DNA from: RGIG4708 sp045538875
GTDB lineage: Bacteria > Bacillota > Clostridia > UMGS1810
Length of the DNA stretch: 34,043 nt
NCBI GenBank assembly: GCA_045538875.1
Contig: JAZQEG010000005.1
Location: forward strand, 1-34,043
Reading direction: 5' to 3'
In this document: positions 6,497 to 16,002 of the stretch, in pieces
How positions within the stretch are numbered: position 1 is the stretch's first letter
Layout of the letters: every line of letters starts with the position of its first letter
Made by a program: the position numbers and the translations under genes
Notes under the pieces: generated by a model
What the model saw: only the letters and a program-made list of their open reading frames with translations
Told to the model about the DNA's origin: nothing
Databases searched by the model: none

Positions 6497-8797
6497 ATGC
6501 CTAATCCAAAAGTTAGTGAAATAGCAAAATCAATTAATATAACAAGCAAATCGGTAGTAGAATTGCTTAAGGAATTTGGTATAATTATAAAAAATAATAA
6601 TACTGTACTTGAGTATGACGCACTCGATATTGTGCTTACAACATACCTTAACAAATATGATGACGGCGGTTCAATTATCGACTATTTTGAAAAGCTTCAC
6701 GAAAATGATACTCCGCCCGAGCCAGTTGAAATTGCTCCCAAAAAGCAAGAGGCTCAAAAGCCACTTAAAGCCGAACCTCAGGTTGCCGAGGTTGAGGAAG
6801 AAATGGATTACGAAATTAAAAAGCAGGACAACAAAAAAATTGTTGACACCCGCCAAAACAATGTTGACATCGACAAAATAGAAGACAACACCAAGGCAGA
6901 GCAACTTGTTGACCTTGACATACAGGAAAAGAGCCAGAAAAAGCAAAAAATTAAAAAGGGTAATCAGTCAACTAAAAAACAAGAAAAAAATATTGATAAA
7001 AATAACGAAAAGAATAAACCTAAAAAAGAGGAAGCTAAGCCAAAAGAGAAAAAAGAAGTGGAAATTCCTGAACAAATCGGCGTGGGCGATTTTGCAGCAA
7101 GCCTTGGAGTATCGGCAACAGTTGTTGTCAAAAAACTGTTTGAGCTTGGTATTATGGCATCTGTAAGCCAGGTTATCGACTTTGACACAGCATCGCTTGT
7201 AGGTGATGACCTTGGTTTTGTTATCAAACAGCAAATTATTGTTACCGATGAGGATATACTTCTTGAAGAGGAGGAAGACACACCCGAAAGCCTCAAGCCG
7301 CGTTCACCTGTTGTTGTTGTTATGGGGCATGTTGACCATGGTAAAACCTCTCTCCTTGACGCAATAAGAGAAACAAATGTTATTGCCAAAGAAGCAGGCG
7401 GTATTACTCAGCATATCGGCGCATACAGGGTGCGCATCAATGACCGCAAAATCACATTTCTTGATACACCCGGACACGAAGCATTTACAGCAATGCGTAT
7501 GCGCGGTGCACAGGTTACCGATGTTGCTATCCTTGTAGTTGCTGCCGACGACGGTGTAATGCCTCAAACAGTCGAAGCTATCAACCACGCAAAGGCTGCA
7601 GGTGTTACAATTATTGTTGCAATTAACAAAATTGACCGTGAGGGTGCAAACCCCGACAGAATCAAGCAGGAGCTTACCGAATACGGACTTGTTTGTGAAG
7701 AGTGGGGCGGCGATACAATTTGCGTGCCTATTTCGGCAAAATACCGTCAAAATATTGATGAGCTGCTCGAAATGGTACTGCTTGTTGCAGATATGAAAGA
7801 GCTTAAGGCTAACCCCGACAAAAGAGCAAGAGGCACAGTTATTGAGGCACGCCTTGACAAAGGCAGAGGCCCTGTTGCAACTGTGCTTGTACAAAATGGT
7901 ACACTCAAGGTTGGCGATGTAATTATTGCGGGCACTGCAGTAGGCCATGTAAGAGCTATGATGGACGACAGAGGCAACAACATCAAAAAAGCAGGTCCTT
8001 CGGTTCCTGTTGAAATTTTGGGTCTTGGCGATGTGCCTGACGGCGGCGACGAATTTTTTGCAGTAAAAGACGAAAGAAGAGCCCGCCTTGTTGCACAGCA
8101 GCGTAAGCAAAAAATTAAGGAAGAGTCAATAAAAGCAAACAATGTTGTAAGCCTCGATGATTTGTTTAATCAAATTAATGCTGGCGAGGTTAAAGATCTC
8201 AACATCATTGTAAAAGCTGATGTTATGGGCTCTGTTGAAGCTGTTAAGCAGTCGCTCTCAAAGTTGTCTAACGAAGAAGTTCGTGTTAACTGCATCCACG
8301 GCGGTGTAGGCGGTGTTACCGAATCAGATGTTATGCTTGCTACTGCATCAAATGCAATTATTGTAGGCTTTAATGTACGACCTCAGCCATCCGCTATGGA
8401 ATCTGCAAAACGCAACAATGTAGACATACGCCTTTACAGAGTTATTTATCAGGCTATCGAGGAAATCGAAGCTGCTATGAAGGGTATGCTTGCACCTACA
8501 TTTGTAGAAAATGTACTTGGTCACGCAGAGGTACGCAACACCTTTAAGGTTAGCGGAGTGGGCACAATTGCAGGCTGCTACGTTACCGACGGTAAGGTGT
8601 CCCGTAATTCGCAGGTTCGTATTGTCCGTGACAGCATTGTTATTCATGAGGGCGTGCTTTCATCACTCAAGCGTTTTAAGGATGATGCAAAAGAGGTTGC
8701 ATCGGGCTATGAGTGCGGTGTTGGCATCGAAAACTTTAATGACATTAAAGAGGGCGACGTGATTGAATCCTTTGTAATGGAAGAAGTTAAAAAGTGA
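6497..8797 (+). CDS. infB: Translation initiation factor IF-2
   Basis: 766 residues from the ATG at 6497 (GGAGGTG 7 nt upstream; the ATG at 6491 is too close to it). An N-terminal IF2_N domain (about residues 1-50) leads into a Lys/Glu-rich linker (about 75-190), then a second IF2_N domain (about 192-240). The GTPase has G1 GHVDHGKT (277-284), G2 GGITQHIG, G3 DTPGHE (323-328), G4 NKID (377-380) and G5 SAK. The beta-barrel, IF2 domain 3 and C-terminal fMet-tRNA-binding domain follow. IF-2 places fMet-tRNA on the 30S subunit and promotes subunit joining. Confidence 0.98.
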   Translation: MPNPKVSEIAKSINITSKSVVELLKEFGIIIKNNNTVLEYDALDIVLTTYLNKYDDGGSIIDYFEKLHENDTPPEPVEIAPKKQEAQKPLKAEPQVAEVEEEMDYEIKKQDNKKIVDTRQNNVDIDKIEDNTKAEQLVDLDIQEKSQKKQKIKKGNQSTKKQEKNIDKNNEKNKPKKEEAKPKEKKEVEIPEQIGVGDFAASLGVSATVVVKKLFELGIMASVSQVIDFDTASLVGDDLGFVIKQQIIVTDEDILLEEEEDTPESLKPRSPVVVVMGHVDHGKTSLLDAIRETNVIAKEAGGITQHIGAYRVRINDRKITFLDTPGHEAFTAMRMRGAQVTDVAILVVAADDGVMPQTVEAINHAKAAGVTIIVAINKIDREGANPDRIKQELTEYGLVCEEWGGDTICVPISAKYRQNIDELLEMVLLVADMKELKANPDKRARGTVIEARLDKGRGPVATVLVQNGTLKVGDVIIAGTAVGHVRAMMDDRGNNIKKAGPSVPVEILGLGDVPDGGDEFFAVKDERRARLVAQQRKQKIKEESIKANNVVSLDDLFNQINAGEVKDLNIIVKADVMGSVEAVKQSLSKLSNEEVRVNCIHGGVGGVTESDVMLATASNAIIVGFNVRPQPSAMESAKRNNVDIRLYRVIYQAIEEIEAAMKGMLAPTFVENVLGHAEVRNTFKVSGVGTIAGCYVTDGKVSRNSQVRIVRDSIVIHEGVLSSLKRFKDDAKEVASGYECGVGIENFNDIKEGDVIESFVMEEVKK

Positions 8798-8831
8798 TAA
8801 AATTTAAAACTGACGAAGGGAGAATGTTGTT

Positions 8832-9185
8832 TTGGCATTTAACAGAACTCAGAGAATAAACGGCGAAATGCAGCGTGAGCTTGCTTCAATTTTCCGCACA
8901 ATAAAAGACCCTGGAATGAGCGAATTTGTAAGTGTTGTATCCGTTAATGTTACAAAAGACCTTAAGTATGCAAAGGTATATGTAAGCGTAATGGGTAACG
9001 ATGAGCAAAAGCAGCAAACACTTGCGGCACTCAAACGTGCTACAGGCTATATAAAAAAAGAAATTGCCCTGCGGCTAAATTTGCGCATTGTTCCGCAGCC
9101 TACCTTTGTACTGGATAATTCTATCGACTATGGTATGCATATAAATGATTTGATTAATAAATTAAACGGTGGTAACAATGAATAA
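8832..9185 (+). CDS. rbfA: Ribosome-binding factor A
   Basis: 117 residues, the normal RbfA length. It begins MAFNRTQRINGEMQREL and has the KH-like core DLKYAKVYVSV and IVPQPTFVLDNSIDYG near the C-terminus. It starts with TTG at 8832 behind AAGGGAG with 9-nt spacing; no ATG fits. RbfA acts in late 30S maturation around the 16S rRNA 5' helix. The stop overlaps the nrnA start. Confidence 0.94.
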   Translation: MAFNRTQRINGEMQRELASIFRTIKDPGMSEFVSVVSVNVTKDLKYAKVYVSVMGNDEQKQQTLAALKRATGYIKKEIALRLNLRIVPQPTFVLDNSIDYGMHINDLINKLNGGNNE

Positions 9186-10131
9186 CCTGACCGAAATAGC
9201 AGCAATCCTGCTAAAAAAAGATAATTTTATAATAATACCCCACAAAAATCCCGATGGTGATTGCCTCGGGAGCAGTGTGGCACTCCTTTTGGGCCTCAGA
9301 GATATAGGCAAAACCGCCTATATCTCTTTGCCAAATAATTTTGGCGAGAGGCTCTCGTTTTTGTGGGACAAAAGCTACAATACCCCCGAGGGCTTTGCTT
9401 GCGATGCGTGTATTGCGGTTGATGTTGCATCTGGCTATATGATGGCTCAGCTTAAAGAGCAAATTTTTGACAAAGCCCCGCTCACTGTGTGCCTTGACCA
9501 TCATGGTACAAACAGCGGTATTGCAGATGTTAATTTTATAGATGCATCGGCTGCTGCTGCGGGCGAGGTGGTATTTAGGTTGCTTGGCGAGCTTAAGTGC
9601 AACATAAGCATACAAATTGCATCGGCACTATATGCGGCAATAGCATCCGATACAGGCAGCTTTCGCTATTCAAACACAACCTCCAATACACTCAAAATTG
9701 CTGCGGAGCTTGTGGATTTGGGCATTGACAGCGCAAAAATTATGCGTATTCTGTTTGAAACAAAATCAATAGAGCAAACCAAAATTATGTCCGATATTAT
9801 AGACAATATGGAGTTTTACTTTGACAACAAGGTGTGCATAACATATTGCAATGAGCAGATGCTTAATAAATACAATTTGTCATTTGATGATGTAGACGAA
9901 TATTCAACGCTGCCCCGTACAATAAATGGTGTTGAAGTGGGTATATTTTTAAAATGCTACAGCAATGACGAAACAAAGGCAAGCCTGCGCTCCAACCAAT
10001 ATGCAGATGTATCGAAGCTGGCAGCAAGCCTTGGCGGAGGCGGCCACATAAGAGCTGCAGGAGTTACAATAAAAAGTGATTTGCAAACTGCAAAGCAAAT
10101 TTTGCTTGGCAAATTAGAGGAATTGTTTTGA
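9178..10131 (+). CDS. nrnA: DHH/DHHA1 phosphoesterase NrnA (oligoribonuclease / pAp phosphatase)
   Basis: 317 residues from the ATG at 9178, which overlaps the rbfA stop; an in-frame GTG lies at 9169. Metal-binding motifs are visible: NPDGDCLGS (about 25-32), a DVAS block near 82, LDHHGTN (DHH at 107-109), and the DHHA1 glycine-rich end GGGGHIRAAG near residue 280. NrnA-type enzymes degrade 2-5-nt RNA and can dephosphorylate pAp. Its place between rbfA and truB is standard in Firmicutes. Confidence 0.94.
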   Translation: MNNLTEIAAILLKKDNFIIIPHKNPDGDCLGSSVALLLGLRDIGKTAYISLPNNFGERLSFLWDKSYNTPEGFACDACIAVDVASGYMMAQLKEQIFDKAPLTVCLDHHGTNSGIADVNFIDASAAAAGEVVFRLLGELKCNISIQIASALYAAIASDTGSFRYSNTTSNTLKIAAELVDLGIDSAKIMRILFETKSIEQTKIMSDIIDNMEFYFDNKVCITYCNEQMLNKYNLSFDDVDEYSTLPRTINGVEVGIFLKCYSNDETKASLRSNQYADVSKLAASLGGGGHIRAAGVTIKSDLQTAKQILLGKLEELF

Positions 10132-10132
10132 T

Positions 10133-11023
10133 ATGAAAAATATTAACGGACTTATAATAATAGACAAGCCCCGTGGCTTTACATCTCACGATGTGGTAAG
10201 CAAGGTCCGCGGTATTTTGTCATACCGCAAGGTAGGACACACCGGTACTCTTGACCCTGAGGCAACCGGAGTGCTCCCGGTTTGTATAGGCAAAGGCACA
10301 AAGGTAAGCGATATGCTTGTCAACTCTGACAAAGAGTATATTGCCGAGGTTAAACTCGGCATTGTTACCGACACTCAGGATATATTTGGCAACATTGTCA
10401 AAACGGGCGACTGTACAAGTGTAACACTTGATGACATAAACGCAGCGATATCGCATTTTACGGGTGATATAAGCCAGATACCGCCTATGTATTCTGCAAT
10501 AAAAATTAACGGTCAAAAAATGTACGACCTTGCCCGCAAGGGTATAGAGGTAGAGCGCAAGCCGCGCAATATTACTGTGTATTCAATTGAGCTTTTGAGT
10601 TTTAAAAATGATGTTTTTAAAGTAAAAGTCAAATGCTCAAAGGGTACATACATACGCACCTTGTGCCACGATATAGGCGAAAATTTAGGGTGCGGAGCTT
10701 GTATGCTTTCGTTAAGGCGTACTCAGTCATCGGTTTTTTTTGAAAAAGACGCAATTACTCTGGAAAAACTTATGCACTGTGTTCAAAACAATGATTTGCA
10801 TAGTGTGCTTGTACCTGTTGACAAGGTTTTTGAGCATCTTATGCCAATGTGCGTAAATGACGAAATTAAACACAGGCTCAAAAACGGCGCACCTTCAACT
10901 GTATCAAAAGAGCTTGGCACATACAGGGTTTACGACAAAAACAATGAGTTTATTGCAGTAGGCAAGGTAACGGTTATAAACGGACGAAACAAACTTTCTG
11001 TAGTAAAATATTTTGGTGAGTAA
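10133..11023 (+). CDS. truB: tRNA pseudouridine(55) synthase TruB
   Basis: 296 residues. Motifs: GLIIIDKPRGFTSHDVV at the N-terminus, HTGTLDPEATG with catalytic Asp41, and SKGTYIRTLCHDIG in the catalytic domain; a PUA-like C-terminal domain follows. TruB makes the universal pseudouridine 55 in the T loop of tRNAs. It starts 1 nt after the nrnA stop. Confidence 0.97.
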   Translation: MKNINGLIIIDKPRGFTSHDVVSKVRGILSYRKVGHTGTLDPEATGVLPVCIGKGTKVSDMLVNSDKEYIAEVKLGIVTDTQDIFGNIVKTGDCTSVTLDDINAAISHFTGDISQIPPMYSAIKINGQKMYDLARKGIEVERKPRNITVYSIELLSFKNDVFKVKVKCSKGTYIRTLCHDIGENLGCGACMLSLRRTQSSVFFEKDAITLEKLMHCVQNNDLHSVLVPVDKVFEHLMPMCVNDEIKHRLKNGAPSTVSKELGTYRVYDKNNEFIAVGKVTVINGRNKLSVVKYFGE

Positions 11024-11036
11024 AGGTAAATTTAAA

Positions 11037-11945
11037 ATGCAGACAAATGTTTTAAATACAGTTAAAAATACAAAAACAGTTGTGGCACTTGGTAAGTTTG
11101 ACGGCTTGCACATTGCCCATCGCGCCCTTATAAAAAAATGCGTCGAAATTGCACAAAACAAAAGCTTTGACTCGTGCATGTACATCATTACAGGGGCAGA
11201 GCGCACACTGTGCAGCAATGAATATATGAACAGGATTGTCAAAAAAATGGGCGTGTCAAAAATATGCGAGGATGTTATGACACATGAGTATATGTCAATG
11301 ACTCCCAAACAGTTTGTAAGCGAAATTTTGTTTAAAACTCTTAACTGCGCTCATGTTGTGGTAGGTTACAACTATCGCTTTGCAAAAAACAGATGCGGTG
11401 ATGTAAATACTCTTAAGCAGGAGTGTGCAAAATTTGGAATATGCGTAACGGTTGTAAAATGCGTGTATATTGATGCTCAGGGCAAAAAGGTTGAGGTGAG
11501 CAGCACCAATATAAAAAAATATTTAAACAGCGGCAATACACATCTTGCATGCAAAATGCTTGGCAGACCGTACAATATATCGGGCACTGTGGAGCAGGGC
11601 AAAAGGCTGGGAGCCAAAATAGGATTTCCTACTGTAAACATATATCCAGGTGACAAAAGCAGCATACCGCTTAAATTTGGCGTGTACGCAACCAAAACTA
11701 CTGTTGGCGCATTTACTTACAAATCGGCTACCAATGTGGGTGTAAACCCAACACTTGACAACTACAGCAATGTAGTGGTAGAAACACATATTTTTGATTT
11801 TGACGACAATATATATGGCAAAGATATTACTGTTGAATTTGTTGATTATATACGCCCCGAGACAAAATTTGACGATGTACAAACGCTAAAAAATCAATTA
11901 AACAAGGACATACAAAAAGCAAAAAAGATATTTGAACTCCAATAA
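11037..11945 (+). CDS. ribF: Bifunctional riboflavin kinase/FMN adenylyltransferase
   Basis: 302 residues from the ATG at 11037; the frame is open from 11013 but a site AAAGGT precedes this ATG. The N-terminal adenylyltransferase domain has GKFDGLHIAH (19-28), VVGYNYRFAKNRCGD and SSTNIKKYL; the C-terminal riboflavin kinase domain has LGRPY, GAKIGFPTVNI and NVGVNPT. It makes FMN and FAD. The kinase GFPTANI motif reads GFPTVNI, a mild change. Last gene of the operon; its 3' end forms part of a terminator hairpin. Confidence 0.95.
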   Translation: MQTNVLNTVKNTKTVVALGKFDGLHIAHRALIKKCVEIAQNKSFDSCMYIITGAERTLCSNEYMNRIVKKMGVSKICEDVMTHEYMSMTPKQFVSEILFKTLNCAHVVVGYNYRFAKNRCGDVNTLKQECAKFGICVTVVKCVYIDAQGKKVEVSSTNIKKYLNSGNTHLACKMLGRPYNISGTVEQGKRLGAKIGFPTVNIYPGDKSSIPLKFGVYATKTTVGAFTYKSATNVGVNPTLDNYSNVVVETHIFDFDDNIYGKDITVEFVDYIRPETKFDDVQTLKNQLNKDIQKAKKIFELQ

Positions 11946-11960
11946 GTTTGAATATCTTTT
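11923..11960 (+). terminator. Terminator hairpin at the end of the rimP-ribF operon
   Basis: A 16-pair stem (11923-11938 with 11945-11960, two G-U pairs) and a 6-nt loop that includes the start of the ribF stop codon region. It is AT-rich, with the T tract inside the 3' arm. It abuts the -35 box of the nadK promoter. Confidence 0.6.
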
Positions 11961-11961
11961 C

Positions 11962-11990
11962 TTGACTTTAAGCACATATTTTATTATAAT
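11962..11990 (+). promoter_or_regulatory. Promoter of nadK-nfnA-nfnB
   Basis: TTGACT (11962-11967), 17-nt spacer, TATAAT (11985-11990), about 40 nt before the nadK GTG. Confidence 0.85.
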
Positions 11991-12029
11991 ATATTGTAAG
12001 TATTTTATGTAGACAGGCGGTGAGCAATT

Positions 12030-12896
12030 GTGGCAAATAATTTTTTGATAATGGCAAACACAACCAAAAAAGAGGCAATTGGCTTTGTGCCTTGTGTTGC
12101 GCACTACATTGTGTCAAAAGGCAAAAAGGCATTTATACTTGAGCAGGATAAACATGCCGCGTGCTGCCCTGATGTGAGCGTAATCGGCAAGGATCAGCTA
12201 CCGCAAATGGATATAGCAGTTGTTCTTGGCGGCGACGGCACTGTGCTTAGGGCAATAAGCATACTCAAGCATCACGAAATCCCGGTTTTTGGTATCAATT
12301 TTGGCCACATAGGCTACCTTACACAGTGCGACCCCGACATGTACAGGCAATGTATTGACCGCATTATAGATGGCAACTTTGAAATACAAAACCGCATAAT
12401 GATAAAAGCAAATTTAGATAGCGGTGACAAAAAGTATGGTGTTACCGGAATTAACGAAATTGTGCTTCACAGGGGTGCTATTGCCCACGCACTACATATA
12501 AATGTATATGTAAACGGCAACCTGATTGAAAAGCTATCAAGCGACGGCGTTATTGTTGCAACTCCAACAGGCTCAACAGCCTACAATATGTCGGCAGGCG
12601 GGCCTGTGGTAATACCTACTGCAAGCAATTTTGTTATTACGCCTGTTTGTGCATATTCCATGTCCGATTGCTCGGTTGTCACATCGGGTGATGATGTTGT
12701 TACAATAGAGCTTGAGCATGGTGCTCCTTGCGATGAGGGCAAATGCGCAACTCTTTCTGCCGACAGTATAAGCTCTTTTGATTTTAACTTTGGCGATACC
12801 GTTACCATTTATAAATCAAAATACAAATTAAAGCTTGTCAAGTTTAACGACGACAGCTTTTATCAGACTCTCAAGCATAAATTAAGTATATCATAG
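12030..12896 (+). CDS. nadK: NAD kinase
   Basis: 288 residues. The diacylglycerol-kinase-like NAD kinase motifs are present: VVLGGDGTVLRA (GGDGT at 67-71), NFGHIGYLTQ, NEIVLHRG, and SSDGVIVATPTGSTAYNMSAGGP. It phosphorylates NAD to NADP. Start is GTG at 12030 with GGCGGTGAG upstream. It heads a unit with nfnAB, whose products use NADPH, so NADP supply and NADP reduction are co-expressed. Confidence 0.96.
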   Translation: MANNFLIMANTTKKEAIGFVPCVAHYIVSKGKKAFILEQDKHAACCPDVSVIGKDQLPQMDIAVVLGGDGTVLRAISILKHHEIPVFGINFGHIGYLTQCDPDMYRQCIDRIIDGNFEIQNRIMIKANLDSGDKKYGVTGINEIVLHRGAIAHALHINVYVNGNLIEKLSSDGVIVATPTGSTAYNMSAGGPVVIPTASNFVITPVCAYSMSDCSVVTSGDDVVTIELEHGAPCDEGKCATLSADSISSFDFNFGDTVTIYKSKYKLKLVKFNDDSFYQTLKHKLSIS

Positions 12897-12921
12897 TTTA
12901 CACATAGAAAAGAGGAGTAAA

Positions 12922-13767
12922 ATGTTTAAAATTGTTACAAAAAAAGAACTTAATCCAACAGTTACTCTTATGGATGTTGAGGCTCCCTTTGTTGCAAAAA
13001 AAGCACAGCCGGGCCAATTTATCATTTTAAGAGTCGATGAAGACGGCGAAAGAATCCCTCTTACCATTGCGGATTTTGACAGACAAAAGGGCACAGTTAC
13101 AATTATATTTCAAATTGTAGGTGCCACTACCGAAAAGCTTAATCACAAAAATGAGGGTGAATATATTTGCGACTTTGTAGGGCCACTTGGTGTTGCAACT
13201 CATACCGACGGGCTCAAAAAAGTGGCAGTAGTTGGCGGCGGCGTTGGCTGTGCCATTGCATACCCTGTTACCAAAAAGCTTTTTCAAAGCGGTTGCGAGG
13301 TAGATGCAATTGTAGGCTTTAGAAATAAAGACCTTGTTATTTTGGAAGATGAATTTAAAAAGGCAAGTTCTCGTCTTGTTATGATGACAGATGACGGCAG
13401 TCACGGCACAAAAGGACTTGTTACCGATGCACTGCGCAAGCTCATTGAGGAGGGCAATAAGTATGATGAGGTTATTGTTATAGGCCCGCTTGTTATGATG
13501 AAATTTGTGTGCCTGCTCACCAAAGAGTACGGCATCAAAACAACCGTAAGTATGAACCCCATTATGATAGACGGAACAGGAATGTGTGGCGGCTGCAGAC
13601 TTACAGTTGGCGGCGAAACAAAATTTGCCTGCGTAGACGGACCCGACTTTGACGGGCACCTTGTAGATTTTGATGAAGCTATAGACAGAGCTTCTATGTA
13701 TAAAAATTTTGAAAGACAAGCGCACGGCGATGCGTGCAATCTTTTTAAAAAGGAGGTTGAGCAATAA
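12922..13767 (+). CDS. nfnA: NfnA: small subunit of ferredoxin-NADP+ transhydrogenase (FAD, [2Fe-2S])
   Basis: 281 residues. A ferredoxin-reductase FAD domain (ERIPLTIADFD, about 43-53) is followed by an NAD-binding domain (VAVVGGGVGCA, 102-111), and a [2Fe-2S] cluster site with Cys222, Cys225 and Cys237 in the MCGGC...FACVDG block. NfnA/PyrK-like subunits couple NADH to the large subunit. The stop overlaps the nfnB start (TAATG). With nfnB it would form the bifurcating NADH-dependent reduced ferredoxin:NADP+ oxidoreductase. Similar proteins are often annotated sulfide dehydrogenase subunit B. Confidence 0.9.
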   Translation: MFKIVTKKELNPTVTLMDVEAPFVAKKAQPGQFIILRVDEDGERIPLTIADFDRQKGTVTIIFQIVGATTEKLNHKNEGEYICDFVGPLGVATHTDGLKKVAVVGGGVGCAIAYPVTKKLFQSGCEVDAIVGFRNKDLVILEDEFKKASSRLVMMTDDGSHGTKGLVTDALRKLIEEGNKYDEVIVIGPLVMMKFVCLLTKEYGIKTTVSMNPIMIDGTGMCGGCRLTVGGETKFACVDGPDFDGHLVDFDEAIDRASMYKNFERQAHGDACNLFKKEVEQ

Positions 13768-15155
13768 TGCCTAATATGCGACTTACAAAAAATCCCATGC
13801 CATCGCAAAAACCTGATATCAGAAATGGCAACTTCCTTGAGGTTGCACTTGGCTACACTCCTGATATGGCAATAGATGAAGCACAGCGTTGCCTTAACTG
13901 CAAGCACAAGCCTTGCGTATCGGGCTGCCCTGTTCAAATAGATATTCCTGAGTTTGTGGCACTTGTTGCCGAGGGTCAATTTGAAAAAGCATATCAAGTA
14001 ATCGCAAAATCAAGCTCACTTCCTGCGGTATGCGGCAGAGTATGCCCGCAGGAAAGTCAGTGTGAGGGTAAATGTGTACGAGGCATCAAAGGTGAGCCCG
14101 TTGCAATAGGCCGATTAGAACGCTTTGTTGCAGACTACCACAATCAAAATGCTCTCAGTGCTCCTGCAAAGCCAGTGAGCAACGGTCATAAGGTTGCAAT
14201 TATCGGCAGCGGACCTGCTGGATTAACATGTGCAGGCGACCTTGCAAAAAAAGGCTACGATGTTACAGTTTTTGAGGCGCTCCATTTGGCGGGGGGCGTG
14301 CTTGTTTACGGAATTCCCGAATTTCGTTTGCCAAAAGCAATAGTTCAAAAGGAAATTGACGGCCTCAAAGCACTTGGTGTAAAAATACAAACAAATATGG
14401 TTATAGGTAAAGTGCTCTCTATTGACGAGCTTATGAGTGAATATGGCTTTGAGGCTGTATTTATAGGCTCAGGTGCAGGCCTGCCTAGGTTTATGAATAT
14501 CCCCGGCGAAAACTTAAAGGGTGTATATAGTGCAAACGAGTTTTTAACGCGTGTTAACCTTATGAAAGCATACAAAGACGATGCCACAACACCAATAAAG
14601 GCAAACAAAAAGGTTGCAGTTGTAGGCGGCGGTAATGTTGCTATGGATGCTGCACGCTGCGCAAAACGCCTTGGAGCGCAAGAGGTTTACATTGTGTACC
14701 GCCGAAGCGAAGAGGAACTTCCAGCCCGTAAGGAAGAGGTAGAACACGCAAAAGAAGAGGGCATTATCTTTAAGCTCCTTACCAACCCTGTAGAAATTCT
14801 CCCTGATGACAACCGTTTTGTTGGTGGCATCAAATGTGTAGAGATGGAGCTTGGTGAGCCTGATGAGTCGGGCAGACGCAGACCTCAAGTAAAGCAAGGC
14901 AGTGAGCACACAATTGATGTTGATTGCGTAATTATGTCTATCGGTACAAGCCCTAATCCGCTTATAAAGTCTACTACACAAGGGCTCCAAACGCAAAAAT
15001 GGGGTGGCATTATTGCCGACGAAACAGGCCTCACATCACGCGAGGGCGTGTTTGCAGGCGGCGATGCTGTAACAGGTGCTGCAACAGTTATACTTGCAAT
15101 GGGTGCAGGTAAAACAGCAGCTGCAGCAATGGATGAATACATTAAGTCCAAATAG
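13767..15155 (+). CDS. nfnB: NfnB: large subunit of ferredoxin-NADP+ transhydrogenase (GltA-like)
   Basis: 462 residues. The N-terminal dihydropyrimidine-dehydrogenase-like domain has two Cys groups for [4Fe-4S] clusters (Cys42, 45, 50, 54 and Cys89, 93, 99, 103). It is followed by FAD binding GSGPAG (147-152), NADPH binding VVGGGNVAMDAARCAKRLGA and the FAD-binding GGDAVTGAATVILAMGAGK near the C-terminus. It resembles the small subunit of glutamate synthase, but no gltB-type large subunit is nearby while NfnA is, so NfnB is the better reading. A bidirectional terminator follows at 15236. Confidence 0.9.
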   Translation: MPNMRLTKNPMPSQKPDIRNGNFLEVALGYTPDMAIDEAQRCLNCKHKPCVSGCPVQIDIPEFVALVAEGQFEKAYQVIAKSSSLPAVCGRVCPQESQCEGKCVRGIKGEPVAIGRLERFVADYHNQNALSAPAKPVSNGHKVAIIGSGPAGLTCAGDLAKKGYDVTVFEALHLAGGVLVYGIPEFRLPKAIVQKEIDGLKALGVKIQTNMVIGKVLSIDELMSEYGFEAVFIGSGAGLPRFMNIPGENLKGVYSANEFLTRVNLMKAYKDDATTPIKANKKVAVVGGGNVAMDAARCAKRLGAQEVYIVYRRSEEELPARKEEVEHAKEEGIIFKLLTNPVEILPDDNRFVGGIKCVEMELGEPDESGRRRPQVKQGSEHTIDVDCVIMSIGTSPNPLIKSTTQGLQTQKWGGIIADETGLTSREGVFAGGDAVTGAATVILAMGAGKTAAAAMDEYIKSK

Positions 15156-15235
15156 TATTAATTGCTTTACTGCATTAATTAATTTGAGTATAGCCAAAGT
15201 TTAATATGATATGTATTTGCGTCAAATTATTTAAC

Positions 15236-15277
15236 AAAAAAGCGATGATGTCATACATTGACATCATCGCTTTTTTT
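15236..15277. terminator. Bidirectional terminator between nfnB and the TPM-domain gene
   Basis: 13-bp perfect stem AGCGATGATGTCA and complement, 5-nt loop, with A tract on the left and T tract on the right, so it works on both strands. Its right part overlaps the last codons of the minus-strand gene. Confidence 0.9.
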
Positions 15278-15985
15278 ATCTTCTAAATAGCTAAATTTTT
15301 GTGCTCTTCGGCTTTTTCTGCGCCGTGCTATTTGCCTGAGGCGTATCTCTCTTTTTACATATGCAAAAAGTATAAGGCCTACTATAAACAGCACAATTAC
15401 AAGCAAAATCACTTTTAATACTGTACCTAGCATTTTTAGCCCATTGCCTTTTTTTGCATTGTTTGCCTGGTCGTTTTGATTTGCTGTTGTTGACGAATGA
15501 AATGTACTTGTGTACCACGAATTAAAGGCATTAAAGGTTTTGCGTATTGCCGAGTCAAAATTGCGTGCTGCAAAGTCAGGCTCCATATTTTCAAGCAAAA
15601 ATTTGTTTACAATATCAGTTGTAAGAGCGCTCTTTAAATTGTCGCCCACAATTACCCAATACTGCATATCATCTGTGGCAAGCAGCACAAATGTGGAGGT
15701 GCCGTTGCCTATGTTTTTTACTCCCCAGGTATTATACAGCCTTTTTGCATATTCGTCTGTTGCTTCTTCGCCTGTTGTAGGTACCGTAACAAATATAACT
15801 CGTGATTGCGCACTTGCCATAAGAGCATCGTTGCAACCGCGTATATATGATTTTGTTTCTTCGTTCATAACTACCGAGTAGTCGTTTACCGAAATTGTAT
15901 CAGGTACTTTAAATATATCAACCTTGGCACTGCACATAATTGGTATAATTAAAAGTGCAATAAGCGATATAAAAAATTTTTTCAT
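15251..15985 (-). CDS. TPM-domain (YgcG-like) membrane-anchored protein
   Basis: About 244 residues from the ATG at 15985 (MKKFF start; GGTG upstream; the frame opens at 15997). A signal peptide (about 1-20, ending near CSA) is followed by a TPM-type extracellular domain: SRVIFVTVPTTG, YNTWGVKNIGNGTSTFVLLATDD and YWVIVGDNL are typical of the family. Then a Ser/Thr/Asn-rich linker, a membrane span (about 190-212) and an Arg/Lys-rich cytoplasmic tail. TPM proteins are poorly understood; some act in envelope or photosystem quality control. It carries its own promoter. Confidence 0.85.
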   Translation of the reverse strand: MKKFFISLIALLIIPIMCSAKVDIFKVPDTISVNDYSVVMNEETKSYIRGCNDALMASAQSRVIFVTVPTTGEEATDEYAKRLYNTWGVKNIGNGTSTFVLLATDDMQYWVIVGDNLKSALTTDIVNKFLLENMEPDFAARNFDSAIRKTFNAFNSWYTSTFHSSTTANQNDQANNAKKGNGLKMLGTVLKVILLVIVLFIVGLILFAYVKREIRLRQIARRRKSRRAQKFSYLEDKKSDDVNV

Positions 15986-16002
15986 TAGTATCACCAAGTT
16001 TA

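Noticed and set aside
7304..8110. Long open frame on the minus strand opposite infB
   Set aside because: It lies wholly antisense to IF-2, has no ribosome binding site and a Cys/Asn-rich composition that mirrors infB codons.
13027..13764. 245-codon frame opposite nfnA
   Set aside because: Antisense to a well-supported gene with all cofactor motifs; composition is that of a shadow.
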